A stretch of 64,000 bases of DNA from Desulfovibrio sp. (lineage in GTDB: Bacteria > Desulfobacterota > Desulfovibrionia > Desulfovibrionales > Desulfovibrionaceae), in assembly GCA_017528345.1 (NCBI GenBank), contig JAFXOX010000081.1, forward strand, positions 28,754-92,753, read 5' to 3'. Every line of letters starts with the position of its first letter. Position 1 is the stretch's first letter. The notes under the pieces were generated by a model. It was not told the DNA's origin, made no database searches, and saw only the letters and a list, made by a program, of their open reading frames with translations. This document shows positions 26,739 through 36,611 of this stretch, in pieces. Position numbers and translations under genes: made by a program.

Positions 26739-27605
26739 ATGAACAACATCGTTGAGCAGATGCTCTCCCTGCATGCATCGAAGACGCTGAGTGACAAGAA
26801 AAACAGCATTAAGGAAGTCGTGCAGGAAATCATTCTGTGCGGATTGTCACGGGCCGGTTTTTTCCGGGCAGCAGCATTTTACGGGGGCACTGCGCTGAGA
26901 ATCTTCCATGGCCTTGACCGCTTTTCAGTAGATTTGGATTTTTCGCTTATGGAACCCAATGTCCATTTTCGTCTCGATGCCTATCTTTCTCTTTTGGAAA
27001 AAGAACTTGGAGCATACGGCTTTCGCTTTACAGCTGAAGAAAAGGTGAAAGCGAACGGGTCTGATGTGAAGTCTGCCTTTGTGAAGGGCAATACTCGTGA
27101 ACTTATATTGCAGTGTTATGCCGATGAACACCTTGCCAGGACAATTGCGAGTTCAGAGCGTATCAACGTGAAGATTGAAGTCGATACCACACCGCCTCCG
27201 CATGCGGGATTTGAACGACAGTTTCGGCTGCTACCGATACCTTATGAGATCAACATCTATGACATGCCATCTCTCTTTGCCGGAAAGATCCATGCCGTCC
27301 TGTGTCGAGCATGGAAAGGGAGAATCAAAGGCAGGGATCTCTATGACTATGTGTTTTATCTGGCGGGGAAGACGCCGGTCAACGTGAAGCACTTACATGC
27401 GAGACTGGTTGATTCAGGTTTTGCAAACGCAAGTGAAGATGCGTCGCTGGAAGACATTAAGGAGATGCTTTACCGGCGTTTTGAAGTCATTGATTATGCT
27501 CAGGCAAGAAACGATGTTCTGCCGTTTATCCGTAATCCTTCGTGTCTTGACATATGGAGCAAAACGTTTTTCCAGTCTATGACAAATAGCCTGAAAGCCC
27601 TATGA
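26739..27605 (+). CDS. AbiEii-type nucleotidyltransferase toxin
   Basis: A 288-residue protein of the AbiEii/DUF1814 family, GTP- or CTP-type nucleotidyltransferases whose activity stops growth during phage infection. The catalytic motif FYGGTALRIFHGLDRFSVDLDF-like block near residues 48-68 supplies the GG and D-x-D residues, and KIEVDTT (~150) gives a further acidic position. AGKIHAVLCRAWKGRIKGRD (~185-205) is the family's second conserved block. Start at 26739 (GAGG 6 bases upstream) chosen over an upstream in-frame Met at 26652. Motifs look complete, so the toxin may be active. Confidence 0.8.
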   Translation: MNNIVEQMLSLHASKTLSDKKNSIKEVVQEIILCGLSRAGFFRAAAFYGGTALRIFHGLDRFSVDLDFSLMEPNVHFRLDAYLSLLEKELGAYGFRFTAEEKVKANGSDVKSAFVKGNTRELILQCYADEHLARTIASSERINVKIEVDTTPPPHAGFERQFRLLPIPYEINIYDMPSLFAGKIHAVLCRAWKGRIKGRDLYDYVFYLAGKTPVNVKHLHARLVDSGFANASEDASLEDIKEMLYRRFEVIDYAQARNDVLPFIRNPSCLDIWSKTFFQSMTNSLKAL

Positions 27606-27769
27606 TGTTGAGGAGAGACGGCAAGGAAAGCACCGGATAATCAATGGTGTAACAGGATTTGTCTTCTGTGAATAGTGAATTTTAGCATTACTTGACATTG
27701 ATATGGCAAATAAGTTCAATTATGAATATAAATAATGATACTAGGTAAATACTTATGGCAAAAATAGAA

Positions 27770-27968
27770 TGATTTCGGATAAAGAACTTTCGGGTATTGA
27801 AAGATGTTACACTTGGACGTCTCTGGAATCATCAAGAAGCAAAACCTCTTACTCCATTGACAGCTGTTATTGGCAAAAATGGTACTGGCAAAAGTACTAT
27901 CTTCGATGCTTTTGGATTTCTTGCAGATGCTCTAAAATTGGGAATTGAGGAGGCTTGCTATTCTCGAG
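27770..27968 (+). pseudogene. AAA ATPase, N-terminal fragment
   Basis: FRIKNFRVLKDVTLGRLWNH leads to TAVIGKNGTGKSTIFDAFGFLADAL, a Walker A of the OLD/SMC-like AAA_21 family found in defence and mobile loci. The in-frame TGA at 27770 precedes the first residues, and no good ATG exists unless a one-base shift at 27769-27772 is assumed. Family-like sequence stops around 27968 (EEACYSR), just where the neighbouring minus-strand gene ends at 27984. Walker B and the C-terminus are lost. It follows the abiE toxin gene by about 165 bases. Confidence 0.6.
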
Positions 27969-27983
27969 TATTGTGTGGAAAGC

Positions 27984-28781
27984 TTAGATCAGGCGTATGT
28001 GTTCAAGATCGTAGGGGATATGGATATCGCCATGGTAGACGCTTTGCGCTTCTCGTAAGAACCGCTCAGAGCGGTGTTCGAGGTCGCTATCGTCAGCGTG
28101 GGTGAGAATACAGTGGGGAATATGGAGGCGTTGGGCAAGGCTTGCCGCATCAAGCACGGTTGAATGCTCAATGGCGTGGGGATGAAAGCGGTCGGCATCT
28201 TCTTCGAGGCAGAAGGCTTCGTGCATAAGCCAGGTGCAGCCCTTGAGATGGGGAAGAAGCGGTTCGCTGAAGGGAATATCGCCTAAGAAGACGAAGGTCT
28301 GATCACAGGTCAGATTGAGGCGAAAGCCGTGCTGTGGGGTATGCTTGGCACAAAGGGCAAAAAAGCGGACGGGCCTGCCAAGGATCTCTTGGTTGCTTGT
28401 TTCTTCAAGAGAGATGGTGTGCACAAGCTCTGTGAGGCAGGGCATAGCCTTTGGCAGCAAAAGTTTGGTGATCTGCCAGAGGGTATCGAGCACGTGGCTA
28501 TTGCCATAGAGCCTGAGGGGTTTGGCTAAGCCTTTGCGTGCCCTCTGCGCTAGGCAGCGCAGAAGCCAGAAAACGCCAAGCATGTGGTCAAGATGGATAT
28601 GAGAGATAAAGACATCTGAGATGCAGCTTAAATCCGTTCCTGTTTTGGCCAATTGTGTGAGCAGTCCATTGCCGCCTCCGCTATCAACGAGAAAGGCGCG
28701 ATCTCCCTCCCTGAGCAGAAAACAGGTGGAAAAACAGCGTGTGACAAGGGCGTGGCCTGTACCAAGCATCACAAGTTCCAT
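27984..28781 (-). CDS. MBL-fold hydrolase, RNase Z-like
   Basis: A 265-residue metallo-beta-lactamase-fold protein. Metal ligands: SHIHLDH (~residues 59-65), HTPQHG (~148), GDIPFSE (~175), HEAF (~190), and a final histidine in LTHADDSD. The opening MELVMLGTGHALVTRCFSTC matches the RNase Z (ElaC) layout. It may process tRNA 3' ends, but the true RNase Z exosite arm is not obvious, so another phosphodiesterase role is possible. The stop lies next to an ATPase fragment on the opposite strand; the C-terminus looks intact. Confidence 0.75.
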   Translation of the reverse strand: MELVMLGTGHALVTRCFSTCFLLREGDRAFLVDSGGGNGLLTQLAKTGTDLSCISDVFISHIHLDHMLGVFWLLRCLAQRARKGLAKPLRLYGNSHVLDTLWQITKLLLPKAMPCLTELVHTISLEETSNQEILGRPVRFFALCAKHTPQHGFRLNLTCDQTFVFLGDIPFSEPLLPHLKGCTWLMHEAFCLEEDADRFHPHAIEHSTVLDAASLAQRLHIPHCILTHADDSDLEHRSERFLREAQSVYHGDIHIPYDLEHIRLI

Positions 28782-28800
28782 AGCTTTTTTCCGATAATGA

Positions 28801-28841
28801 CATCTCCCATTTCCCGGCCTTGGTGCGGGAAATGGGAGATG
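28801..28841 (-). terminator. Long hairpin after the hydrogenase operon
   Basis: A perfect 16-bp stem CATCTCCCATTTCCCG/CGGGAAATGGGAGATG with a 9-base loop, between hydA (ends 28922) and the MBL-fold gene (starts 28781). The T-run (CGTTTTT) is on the plus side; on the minus side the tail is TCATTATC, so minus-strand termination may be partial. Confidence 0.5.
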
Positions 28842-28921
28842 CGTTTTTGTGCGGCAAGCTCGTATGTGCAGCCTTTGGCTTTTTAGCGATAGAGCTTAGC
28901 CGGAGTTGCTTGGGGTCTCAG

Positions 28922-30721
28922 TTATTCTGTGAGCGTGAGACGGGCTTTATTACACGCAATGCTCTCTGTGAGAGTGCCACTGCGGTCAGAATAATGGGTA
29001 TGGAGCAGGTGATGCGCTTTTTCGGAATTGGGCGCATCAAGAAACTCCTCATAGAGGCGCTTAATCTGCGGATTATTGTGGGATTGCCTGCGCGGCATAT
29101 TCTGATCAAGGCAGAAGAGGCTATGTCGGCGCCGCTTGCCACCCAGGTGGTATTCTCCCTTGACGCGGGGAATGCCACCGCCGTTGACGCAGCCGCCGGG
29201 ACAGGCCATGACCTCAATGAAAGTATAGGGGGATTCACCGCGCACAGCCTGCTCGGCAAGCTTGCGGGCATTGCGCAGGGTGTGGGCAATGGCCACTTTG
29301 ATGGTGCCGTATTCTGGGCCAAGGTTGATTTCCGCTTCTCGCAGGCCGTCAAGGCCGCGAATGGCGTGTACGTCAATGCCCTCAAGCTCTTTGCCGTTGA
29401 GTACGGCGTAGACGGTGCGAATGGCCGCTTCCATGACGCCGCCTGTGGTGCCGAAGATCACAGCGGCTCCTGTGGAATCACTCATATAGGGATTATCCAG
29501 AGGCGCCGGTGCAAGTTTGCCAAGATCTATGCCTGTGCGCCGCAAAAGACGTGCGAATTCCCGAACGGTGAGCACACGGTCGGTATCGCGTACGCCATTG
29601 GTCGCAAGCTCAGGCCTGGCACATTCATCTTTTTTGGCCGTGCAGGGCATGATGGAGATGGTGCGGATGCGTTTGGCATCAATGCTCATCTTGGCCGGGA
29701 GATAGGTTTTGGCAAGGCTTCCCTGAACCCCCTGCGGCGAGCGGGTGGTGGAGAGATGGGGGAGAATGAGCGGGTAATGCTTTTCGGCATAGTTGATCCA
29801 GCCGGGACAGCAGGAGGTAAACATGGGCAGCACCCCTTTTTCCCGAATGCGACCAAGCAGCTCGGTACCTTCCTCCATGATCACCACATCAGCCCCGAAA
29901 TCCGTATCCGTGACAATATCGGCGCCGAGACTCTTGAGGGCGGCAACAATTCTTCCTTCCACATTGGTGCCAGGCTCAAAGCCAAATTCCTCACCAAGGA
30001 GCACGCGCACAGAGGGCGCAAAACTGAAGACTGTGGTGATCTCAGGGTCTGTCAGCCAGTCGAGGACCTGATCGTTGTCATCGCGTTCGGAAAGAGCGCC
30101 TGTGGGGCAGACCAAGATACACTGACCGCACTGGACACAGGCCGAGGTGCTCTGATTGGGCGCAAGGCCAACGCCAATACAGGTCTCAAGGCCTTTGCCA
30201 TCAATGGTGAGGGCATGCACGCCCTGTATGGTGCGGCACACTTCAACGCAGCGCAGGCAGCGAACGCATTTGCTCATATCGCGGATAATGCCATTGGCGC
30301 TGAGATCAAGGGGCCGTGCGGCACAGGGATGCAGCGTTTCCGCAAAACGGTTTTGGGTGAGCCCCACAGCCTGTCCCAAGTCCTGCAGCTCACAGTCACC
30401 GTGCCGCGCACAGGCCACACAGTTCTGGTCATGGTCGGCAAAAAGCAATTCCACCTGCGTGCGCTGCCGCTCGCGCACTTCTTTGGAGAGGGTGTCAACG
30501 CGCATGCCGGCAAGCATGCGCGTATCACAGGATGTGGTCATGCGTGTGCCATGCTCGTCAGTGACTTTGACCAGACAGACGCGACAGGTGCCAGGCTCAT
30601 GCTTGAGCGGTGCAAAGCGGCACAGGGTGGGAATAAAGATCTGATTTCTGCGGGCCACCTCAAGGATGGTTTCCCCTTCTGAAAAGTCGTATTCACGGCC
30701 ATTGATGAGACAGGTTTTCAT
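28922..30721 (-). CDS. hydA: [FeFe] hydrogenase catalytic subunit
   Basis: A 599-residue soluble hydrogenase. N-terminus: [2Fe-2S] domain (CRFAPLKHEPGTCRVC), a His-ligated cluster (HDQNCVACARHGDCELQ), two [4Fe-4S] clusters (CVRCLRCVEVC and CVQCGQCILVCP). H-cluster motifs: TSCCPGW (C304/C305), MPCTAKKDE (C360) and MACPGGCVNGGG (C507, C511). A small-subunit-like tail follows (PQIKRLYEEFL). It reversibly reduces protons. AAGGAGG within the end of the preceding gene precedes its ATG by 7 bases. Pairing with a GltD-like flavoprotein suits HydDB group A2 rather than the NuoEF-paired A3 group. No signal peptide, so cytoplasmic. Confidence 0.9.
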   Translation of the reverse strand: MKTCLINGREYDFSEGETILEVARRNQIFIPTLCRFAPLKHEPGTCRVCLVKVTDEHGTRMTTSCDTRMLAGMRVDTLSKEVRERQRTQVELLFADHDQNCVACARHGDCELQDLGQAVGLTQNRFAETLHPCAARPLDLSANGIIRDMSKCVRCLRCVEVCRTIQGVHALTIDGKGLETCIGVGLAPNQSTSACVQCGQCILVCPTGALSERDDNDQVLDWLTDPEITTVFSFAPSVRVLLGEEFGFEPGTNVEGRIVAALKSLGADIVTDTDFGADVVIMEEGTELLGRIREKGVLPMFTSCCPGWINYAEKHYPLILPHLSTTRSPQGVQGSLAKTYLPAKMSIDAKRIRTISIMPCTAKKDECARPELATNGVRDTDRVLTVREFARLLRRTGIDLGKLAPAPLDNPYMSDSTGAAVIFGTTGGVMEAAIRTVYAVLNGKELEGIDVHAIRGLDGLREAEINLGPEYGTIKVAIAHTLRNARKLAEQAVRGESPYTFIEVMACPGGCVNGGGIPRVKGEYHLGGKRRRHSLFCLDQNMPRRQSHNNPQIKRLYEEFLDAPNSEKAHHLLHTHYSDRSGTLTESIACNKARLTLTE

Positions 30722-30724
30722 GGT

Positions 30725-32713
30725 TTAGGCCTCCTTGGCTTTGGGCTGGCCGGGAATGGCCTTTTGGGTCAGCACGGAGATGACCCGGTAGCAGCGCATG
30801 CAGCGCGAGGCTTCGGCCCAGGCCTCCTCCTTGCTCATGGTTTGTTCCACTTCGTAGAAATTGTTTTTGCGGGATTCGGCAGGCAGCTCATGCAGTGGAA
30901 CACGCTTTTTGAGGGTTTTGGGGGCAAGCATGCGTCCGTCATTGAGAAGCTTGCCTTCGGCGATCCATTCACTCATACGCCAGCGGGCATCAAAGGGCAC
31001 AGCTTCCTTGGAGAGATAGCGATCAATGGAGCGGGCTGCAAAATAGGCCTGCCCCATGCCCATGATCATGGTGCTTGCTCCCTTGGCGCGGGGCCCTGAG
31101 GTGCAGTCGCCTCCGGCAAAAACACCCGCACGGCTTGTCTCATGGGCGGTATTGATGACAATGCAGCCTTTGCGATCGCGTTCAATGCCGTCCTGCTCTG
31201 TGAGCATGGAGGTGTCTGTCATTTGGCCAATGGCTGCTATGACGTGGCGGCAGGCGATAATGTGCTCACTTCCCGGGATGGGCCGCACTCCGCGCCTGCC
31301 GCTGGCATCAGGGGCTGTGCGTTCCATATCCTGTACCATAAGGCCTGTGATCTGGCCGTTTTCCAGCACAAGTTCCTTTTGGCCGCAGAGGAAGTGGAAG
31401 ACAACCCCTTCCTCGCGGGCGGCTTTAATTTCTTCAGGATCACAGGGCGCATCGGCTTCAGTTCTGCGGTAGACGAGGTGGACGGTTCCCTGACTTACGC
31501 GCTGGGCAGCCCGGCAGCAGTCCATGGCGACATTGCCGCCACCTACCACAACGGTGTCGCCGTCAAGCACAGGCACATTCCTGTTTGTCACCCCTTCATA
31601 GACGCGCTCAAGAAAGGCTATGCCTGTCTCGTAGGTCGCAAGCGTCGTATCTTCGCCTTCCATGCCAAGATAGGTGCCCTTGGCACAGCCGCAGGCGATA
31701 AAGATGGCCTGATAGCCCTTGGCAAAGAGATCGTCCACTGAAAAGTCGCGACCCATTTTCTGGTTATAGAAGAAGCGCCCGTTCATGGCACTGACAATGG
31801 ATGTCTCCTCGGCAAGGACATCCTTGGGAAGGCGATAGATGGGAATGCCGTAGCGGATCATACCGCCTGCTTCTGCCTTGGCTTCAAAAATATCCACAGG
31901 ATAGCCGCGCTCGAGAAGATGGTAGGCGCAGGAAAGCCCCACGGGTCCTGCCCCCACAACGGCTACGCGTGTTGTTTTGCTTTGTTTGGGGCTTGTGGGT
32001 GTGAGGACGCCACTGGCAAGCGCACTGTCTGCCGCATAGCGTTTCAGATTGCGAATGGAGATGGGCTGATCCACCCAGCCTCTGCGGCAGGCAGATTCAC
32101 AGCTGCGTACGCAGACTCGCCCGCAGCTGCCCACAAGCGGGTAGTGTCGCAAAACCGTATTGGCCGCAAGATCGTCGTGGCCGTCGCGGATATAGTCAAT
32201 ATAGCGGGGTATATTCACAAGACCCGGACAGGCCTCAATACATGGGGCTGTGATGGCTGTGTAGACGGGGGTATCCATCTTCCCGGGCGTCAGGCTTTCC
32301 GGGAAATGGGTGAGGGCGGCAATGAGGGGTAAGGCACCTGTCTGACCTATGCCACACAGGGAGGTTGAAGCCATTTGCTGGGCAAGATCAAGCAGAAGAT
32401 GGTGGTCTATATCCTTGCCTGCCAGAAGCTCTGTGAGCATCTTGTCAATGAGGGGGGCTGCTGCGCGACAGGGAGAACATTTGCCACAGGAGGCTGCGGC
32501 AACCTTGTGCATATGCTGAGCGAGCGCTCCAAGCAGTGAGGCGTTTTCATCAAAGACCAAGAAGCCACGGTCACTGAGAAAAATGCTCGCAGGATTGTCC
32601 TTGTTGAAGGATTCGAACATCTCCAGCGAGAGACGTGGCGGAGAGCTGGGGGCAGTGCATTTGCGATTGTCGTATGCCCTGTCGTCCCAGACGCCAAAGG
32701 CCAGTTGTACCAT
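30725..32713 (-). CDS. GltD-like flavoprotein with NuoF-type cluster domain, hydrogenase partner
   Basis: A 662-residue protein, translationally close to hydA (3 bases). Residues ~60-150 carry the C-terminal NuoF motif SCGKCSPCRAAAPLIDKML with a later SLCGIG. Then a GltD-type part: CIEACPGLVNIPRYI and SCGRVCVRSCESACRRG cysteine motifs, an FAD fold (VAVVGAGPVGLSCAYHL), an NAD(P) fold (VVVGGGNVAMDCCRAA) and AGGDCTSGPRAKGAST. A last CMRCY lies near the C-terminus. It probably exchanges electrons between NAD(P)H and the hydrogenase, with electron bifurcation possible but unproven. GGGAGGAG lies 5 bases before the ATG. Confidence 0.85.
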   Translation of the reverse strand: MVQLAFGVWDDRAYDNRKCTAPSSPPRLSLEMFESFNKDNPASIFLSDRGFLVFDENASLLGALAQHMHKVAAASCGKCSPCRAAAPLIDKMLTELLAGKDIDHHLLLDLAQQMASTSLCGIGQTGALPLIAALTHFPESLTPGKMDTPVYTAITAPCIEACPGLVNIPRYIDYIRDGHDDLAANTVLRHYPLVGSCGRVCVRSCESACRRGWVDQPISIRNLKRYAADSALASGVLTPTSPKQSKTTRVAVVGAGPVGLSCAYHLLERGYPVDIFEAKAEAGGMIRYGIPIYRLPKDVLAEETSIVSAMNGRFFYNQKMGRDFSVDDLFAKGYQAIFIACGCAKGTYLGMEGEDTTLATYETGIAFLERVYEGVTNRNVPVLDGDTVVVGGGNVAMDCCRAAQRVSQGTVHLVYRRTEADAPCDPEEIKAAREEGVVFHFLCGQKELVLENGQITGLMVQDMERTAPDASGRRGVRPIPGSEHIIACRHVIAAIGQMTDTSMLTEQDGIERDRKGCIVINTAHETSRAGVFAGGDCTSGPRAKGASTMIMGMGQAYFAARSIDRYLSKEAVPFDARWRMSEWIAEGKLLNDGRMLAPKTLKKRVPLHELPAESRKNNFYEVEQTMSKEEAWAEASRCMRCYRVISVLTQKAIPGQPKAKEA

Positions 32714-32844
32714 GGAATCTCCTCCCTGTTGGATGTGGAAAAAACAGCGGGAACTGCCTTGAAACTAAAAGAATTTTTACGCCAAAACAAGCAGTCCAGG
32801 CTAAGAAAAACGCGTTTTCCAGGCATCATTCAAGGCTCACAACG

Positions 32845-32874
32845 AAAAAGCCACGGTCCAGGCCGTGGCTTTTT
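32845..32874. terminator. Bidirectional terminator between the arylsulfotransferase remnant and the hydrogenase operon
   Basis: Stem AAAAAGCCACGG/CCGTGGCTTTTT, 6-base loop. The A/T ends give T-runs on both strands; on minus it ends the truncated arylsulfotransferase gene. Confidence 0.8.
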
Positions 32875-32903
32875 GAGGAGATGGGGATCGTTTTTATGGG
32901 GTA

Positions 32904-33885
32904 TCACTCGTAGAAGATGCGCACGCCTGTCTCAAAGATCTTGTCTTCCACCAAGACCTTGAGATCATAGCAGCCGGAAAGACCGCGTTTGCTGATATTT
33001 TGCTTGATTGTGCGCTCATCGTCTTCCAGGTAGGCGCCTGAGCACATGGCCAGATGATAGCTTGCCGCCGTATTGATGAAATAGCCGCGAGTTTCCGTGG
33101 CATTTTTGAGCAGGACCATGACGAGACTGCCACGCTCAAAGCGGCCGTGGAAGACGAGACGGTCATTGTCCTCTTCAATGGCAACCTGATGCCAGCTGCC
33201 AATCACCTCGCCGCATTCCGGCACATCCGGTATGGTGTCAAAGGTCTCGGTTTCTTCAAGCTCGCCTAGCAGGACTCCTTCGCCAAGGACGGCATTGTCG
33301 CCATCGTGATAGGGCAAGAGCTTTTCGGCTCTGTAGAAATTGCCGTCGACTTCCATGGCGTAGAGGACAACGCCGTCTTTTTGCTCAACGGTCTTGGCGC
33401 AGATATCAGTACTGGGATCTTTTTTGGGATCAAGGAAGGCACCTAAGGCATCTGAGGCATAGCCGTCCTTCCAGCCGATACCACCTGAGTGAATGAGGTA
33501 GTGTCCTTCGGCGTAGTACTCCACATTACAGATATAGGGCGAGAAAAAGGCTTCGCCAAGTTCTTTGCCGTATTGCCAGACCTGCTCAATTTCCATGGTC
33601 TTGGTGTTGAGATGATAGCGCACACCGCGTGAGAAATTGTCGCGGTTTCGGATATAGCGGGCTTTATTCTTGGAACGGTACTGGCCGTTATCAAAACACA
33701 TGACATCGCCATCCGGGCAGATCACGCAGGCATGCTGCTCATACTGCCAGTCGAACTTGGCAAGATCCCCCACAGGCGTAAAGAAGTATTTCTGCATATC
33801 TTCGGGCCAGCCTTCGGGATCTCCCACAATCCAGTTGAGCTTGCCTGTGACAAAGTCGAAGTTGACCACAGCGTCCTTGTCGTTT
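32904..33885 (-). pseudogene. Arylsulfotransferase, N-terminally truncated copy
   Basis: About 325 residues that align along their length to the second half of the neighbouring arylsulfotransferase on the other strand (shared WPEDMQKYFFTPVGDLAKFD, WQYEQHA, CPDGDVMCFDNG, DNFSRGVRY, NVEYY-EGHY-HSGGIG). The homology begins abruptly at KDAVVNFDF near 33875. The N-terminal half with the HHD and W-H-N motifs is missing, and the bases beyond belong to a Crp/Fnr fragment. It could not be a working enzyme. Sequence divergence from the intact-length copy shows these are old paralogues rather than a recent duplication. Confidence 0.75.
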
Positions 33886-34120
33886 GCTTGTGGATTTGAT
33901 GCGGGACGAAGCTCCGCACACACTGCTCACCCCTTTGACCTATGCGGAAATTTCCGCGCATCTTTCCATCCATTTTGTGACCGTTGCCAAGGTCTTCAAA
34001 GCGTTGCGCAAAGCCTCCATCATCGACAAAAAGCCAGGGACGATTACCGTCCTCTATCCTGATGAGCTGCGCCGCATAGCCGATGGCAAGGAACGATTGA
34101 TCTACAAGGAAAAAAATTGA
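33884..34120 (+). pseudogene. Crp/Fnr-family regulator, C-terminal fragment
   Basis: LVDLMRDEAPHTLLTPLTYA followed by EISAHLSIHFVTVAKVFKALRK is the helix-turn-helix of a Crp/Fnr-type regulator. The cyclic-nucleotide-like sensor domain is absent, replaced by the truncated arylsulfotransferase on the opposite strand. The end (RRIADGKERLIYKEKN) looks natural. It sits 18 bases upstream of the second arylsulfotransferase, so the intact regulator was probably that gene's neighbour. Confidence 0.65.
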
Positions 34121-34138
34121 AGAAAACGGAGATCATCT

Positions 34139-36009
34139 ATGAGTATCCAGTACACCGTTATTTCCCATCTGCTTGATGCCCAGTTTGCAGCCGAAGAGGC
34201 CATGCTTGCCCAGTGTGCCAAGGGCACCTATACCATTGAAAAACCCTATGTGAAGCTCAACCCCTATGGTATCGCGCCTCTGACGGCCTTGGTCTATTTT
34301 CAAACAGCTTCTCCCTGCAGCGTCGAGATCTGTGTGCGCGGCAAAGAGGCAGCCGGTGATATTCGTTGGTCCTTTGTAAGCTCCACAGAGCATTATCTGC
34401 CCATCCTGGGGCTCTATGCAGACTCTGAAAACTGTGTGGAAATTTGCCTCTCAACGGGTGAGCGCACAAATCTCAGCATCAAAACCGATCCTGCCCCTGA
34501 AGGCGTACATAGCCCCACAAAAATTGAGACAACAGCCGAGTACCTGGCAGGCAAACTCATCTTCTTAAGCCCCACATCCCCCGGCAACGTTGCCCCTATG
34601 ATTATAGGGGCGACGTGCGCTGGTATCTCACAGCCAATCTCGCCTTTGATCTTAAGCGCGTGCGCAACGGCCACCTCCTCATGGGTACCCATCGCCTGCT
34701 TATGCCTCCCTACCATACAACCGGGCTTTTTGAATTTGGCATGATCGGCAAGATCTATGCCGAGTATCGCCTGCCCGGTGGCTATCACCACGATCAGTTT
34801 GAGATGGCAGACGGCAATCTCCTTATTCTGACCCAGGAGCCGGGCCGCGGTACCGTCGAAGATATGTGCGTGCTTGTGGATCGGAAAAGCGGCGCAATCC
34901 TCAAAACATGGGACTACCAGAAGGTTCTGCCGACCAATGCCGCAGGCTCAGGCTCTCAGGATGAACACGACTGGTTCCACAATAACGCCGTCTGGTATGA
35001 TGCCAAGACCCATTCTCTGACCTTTTCCGGCCGCCATCAGGATGCCATTATCAATCTGGACTATGAGACTGGGGCTCTCAACTGGATTATTGGCGATCCT
35101 GAAAACTGGCCTGAAGATATGCAAAAATACTTCTTTACGCCCGTTGGCGATCTTGCCAAGTTTGACTGGCAGTATGAGCAGCATGCCTGCCTGATCTGCC
35201 CGGATGGCGATGTCATGTGCTTTGATAACGGCCACTGGCGCGCCAAGGTCAAAGAAAAGTACGTGCCTGCCAAGGACAATTTCTCGCGTGGCGTGCGTTA
35301 CCGAATTGATCCCAAGAATAGGGAAATTCGCCAGGTGTGGCAGTTTGGCAAAGAGCGCGGGGCTGCCTTCTTCTCCTGCTATATTTCCAATGTCGAATAC
35401 TACGGAGAAGGGCACTATATGGTGCATTCCGGCGGTATCGGCGTCTTCAAGGGCGAGTATTGCAATTGCCCGCCTGTGCAGTACAGAGGCGACGATGAAA
35501 AGTATCTCACGCTGAATTCGGTGACTGTGGAGATCAAGGATGAGAAGGTGATGTATGAGATGCACGTTCCTGCCAACTACTACCGCGCAGAAAAGCTCTC
35601 CCTCTACTGCGAGGAAGATCAGCTCTCTTTTGGCAAGGGGAAACTCTTGGGCAGCCTTGGCGTGACCGAAGTCTTTGAGACGGTGCCTGAGTTGCCTGAA
35701 GGAGGGGATGTACCTGACAAGTACCATGTGCGGCTTGCCAAGGAAGTGGATCGCCTGGTGCTGAAGGGAACCTTTGAGAAGGGACAGATGGTCATGCTTT
35801 TGCTGGAAGGTGAGGGCGAGACACGGGCTTATTTTGTGCCCACAACACGCAGACCCTTCCTTGCCATGTGTGTTGGAACCTTCATGGATGCCGATGACCG
35901 CGCCGTGGAGTATCCGGTGAGTCTGGAAGGCTTTGCCCCTGGTTCCTACAAGGTCTCTTTGATCATCGACGAGTATCGCTACGATAGCTCGGTCTGTGTC
36001 ACGGTTTAA
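34139..36009 (+). pseudogene. Arylsulfotransferase (ASST family), split by a one-base frameshift
   Basis: Transfers sulfuryl groups between phenolic compounds. The first frame (from 34139, ACGGAGA 6 bases upstream) encodes the N-terminal beta domain (to GNVAP). At the C-run 34593-34596 the frame breaks: with one extra C it continues PYDYRGDVRWYLTANLAFDL and on to 36009. Family motifs follow: GGYHHDQFEMADGN, DWFHNNAVWYD, FSGRHQDAIINLDYETG and HSGGIG. The complete protein would be about 620 residues. No signal peptide is visible, unlike periplasmic AssT. The lesion is in a homopolymer, so an assembly error or phase variation are real alternatives to a dead gene. A bidirectional-looking hairpin (36023-36055) and a terminator follow. 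Confidence 0.8.
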
Positions 36010-36157
36010 GAAGCTAGCCACAAAAGCCCATGGCCACAATGTTGGCCATGGGCTTAGGCAGAGAAAAGCGCTTTTTGGGGCCTGCTCAAAAGGTAGGAGA
36101 GACGCCAAAATGCCAAAAGAGGACGCAAGCCCCTTTTCCATGAACATAGCGTAGAAA

Positions 36158-36191
36158 AAAACCTCCTGGCCAAAACCGGGAGGTTTTTTTT
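36158..36191 (+). terminator. Rho-independent terminator after the arylsulfotransferase
   Basis: Stem AAAACCTCC/GGAGGTTTT followed by further T; 12-base loop. It lies about 150 bases after the stop. Confidence 0.75.
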
Positions 36192-36611
36192 ATGGCAACG
36201 TCAAGAACATGAGGGAGAGTGTTTGCGTGTGGAAGCGCAGAAATGCCAGGTCAAGATATTTGGCTGCTCTTAGGAGGTCTTAGCGCAAAAAAGAGAGGAA
36301 AACTTACCTTTTCATGTTCAGTAAGAGTTGTAGGATTTCGTTCATCTCATAGCAACATTATTGACACGATGTCATGGGGCTAAGATCAGGTATGGCCTGA
36401 GAGAACGAGATGGTATCCCTAACACAGCCTAGGGGTAAGTTTTTTCTGAGATCAACAACATGCATTTTTGTCCCAAGAGAGGAAGACAGTCGTACAAGTA
36501 TTCCACAGCAAATGCAGCGCACAAAACCGTGAAACTCTTATAGGGAGAATGATTACGGGCTATCTCGCTTCAGGGAAATCACGACCGGGGAAAAATTTGT
36601 TTTTCCAATGG
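36192..36611. other. Gene-free stretch
   Basis: About 420 bases with no credible frame or RNA motif. Confidence 0.35.

Noticed and set aside
28820..30682. A 620-codon plus-strand frame opposite the hydrogenase gene
   Set aside because: It is antisense to hydA, which has all H-cluster motifs; the plus frame has no motif and arises from codon bias.
34948..36147. A 399-codon minus-strand frame opposite the arylsulfotransferase
   Set aside because: Antisense to clear family motifs; no ribosome site.
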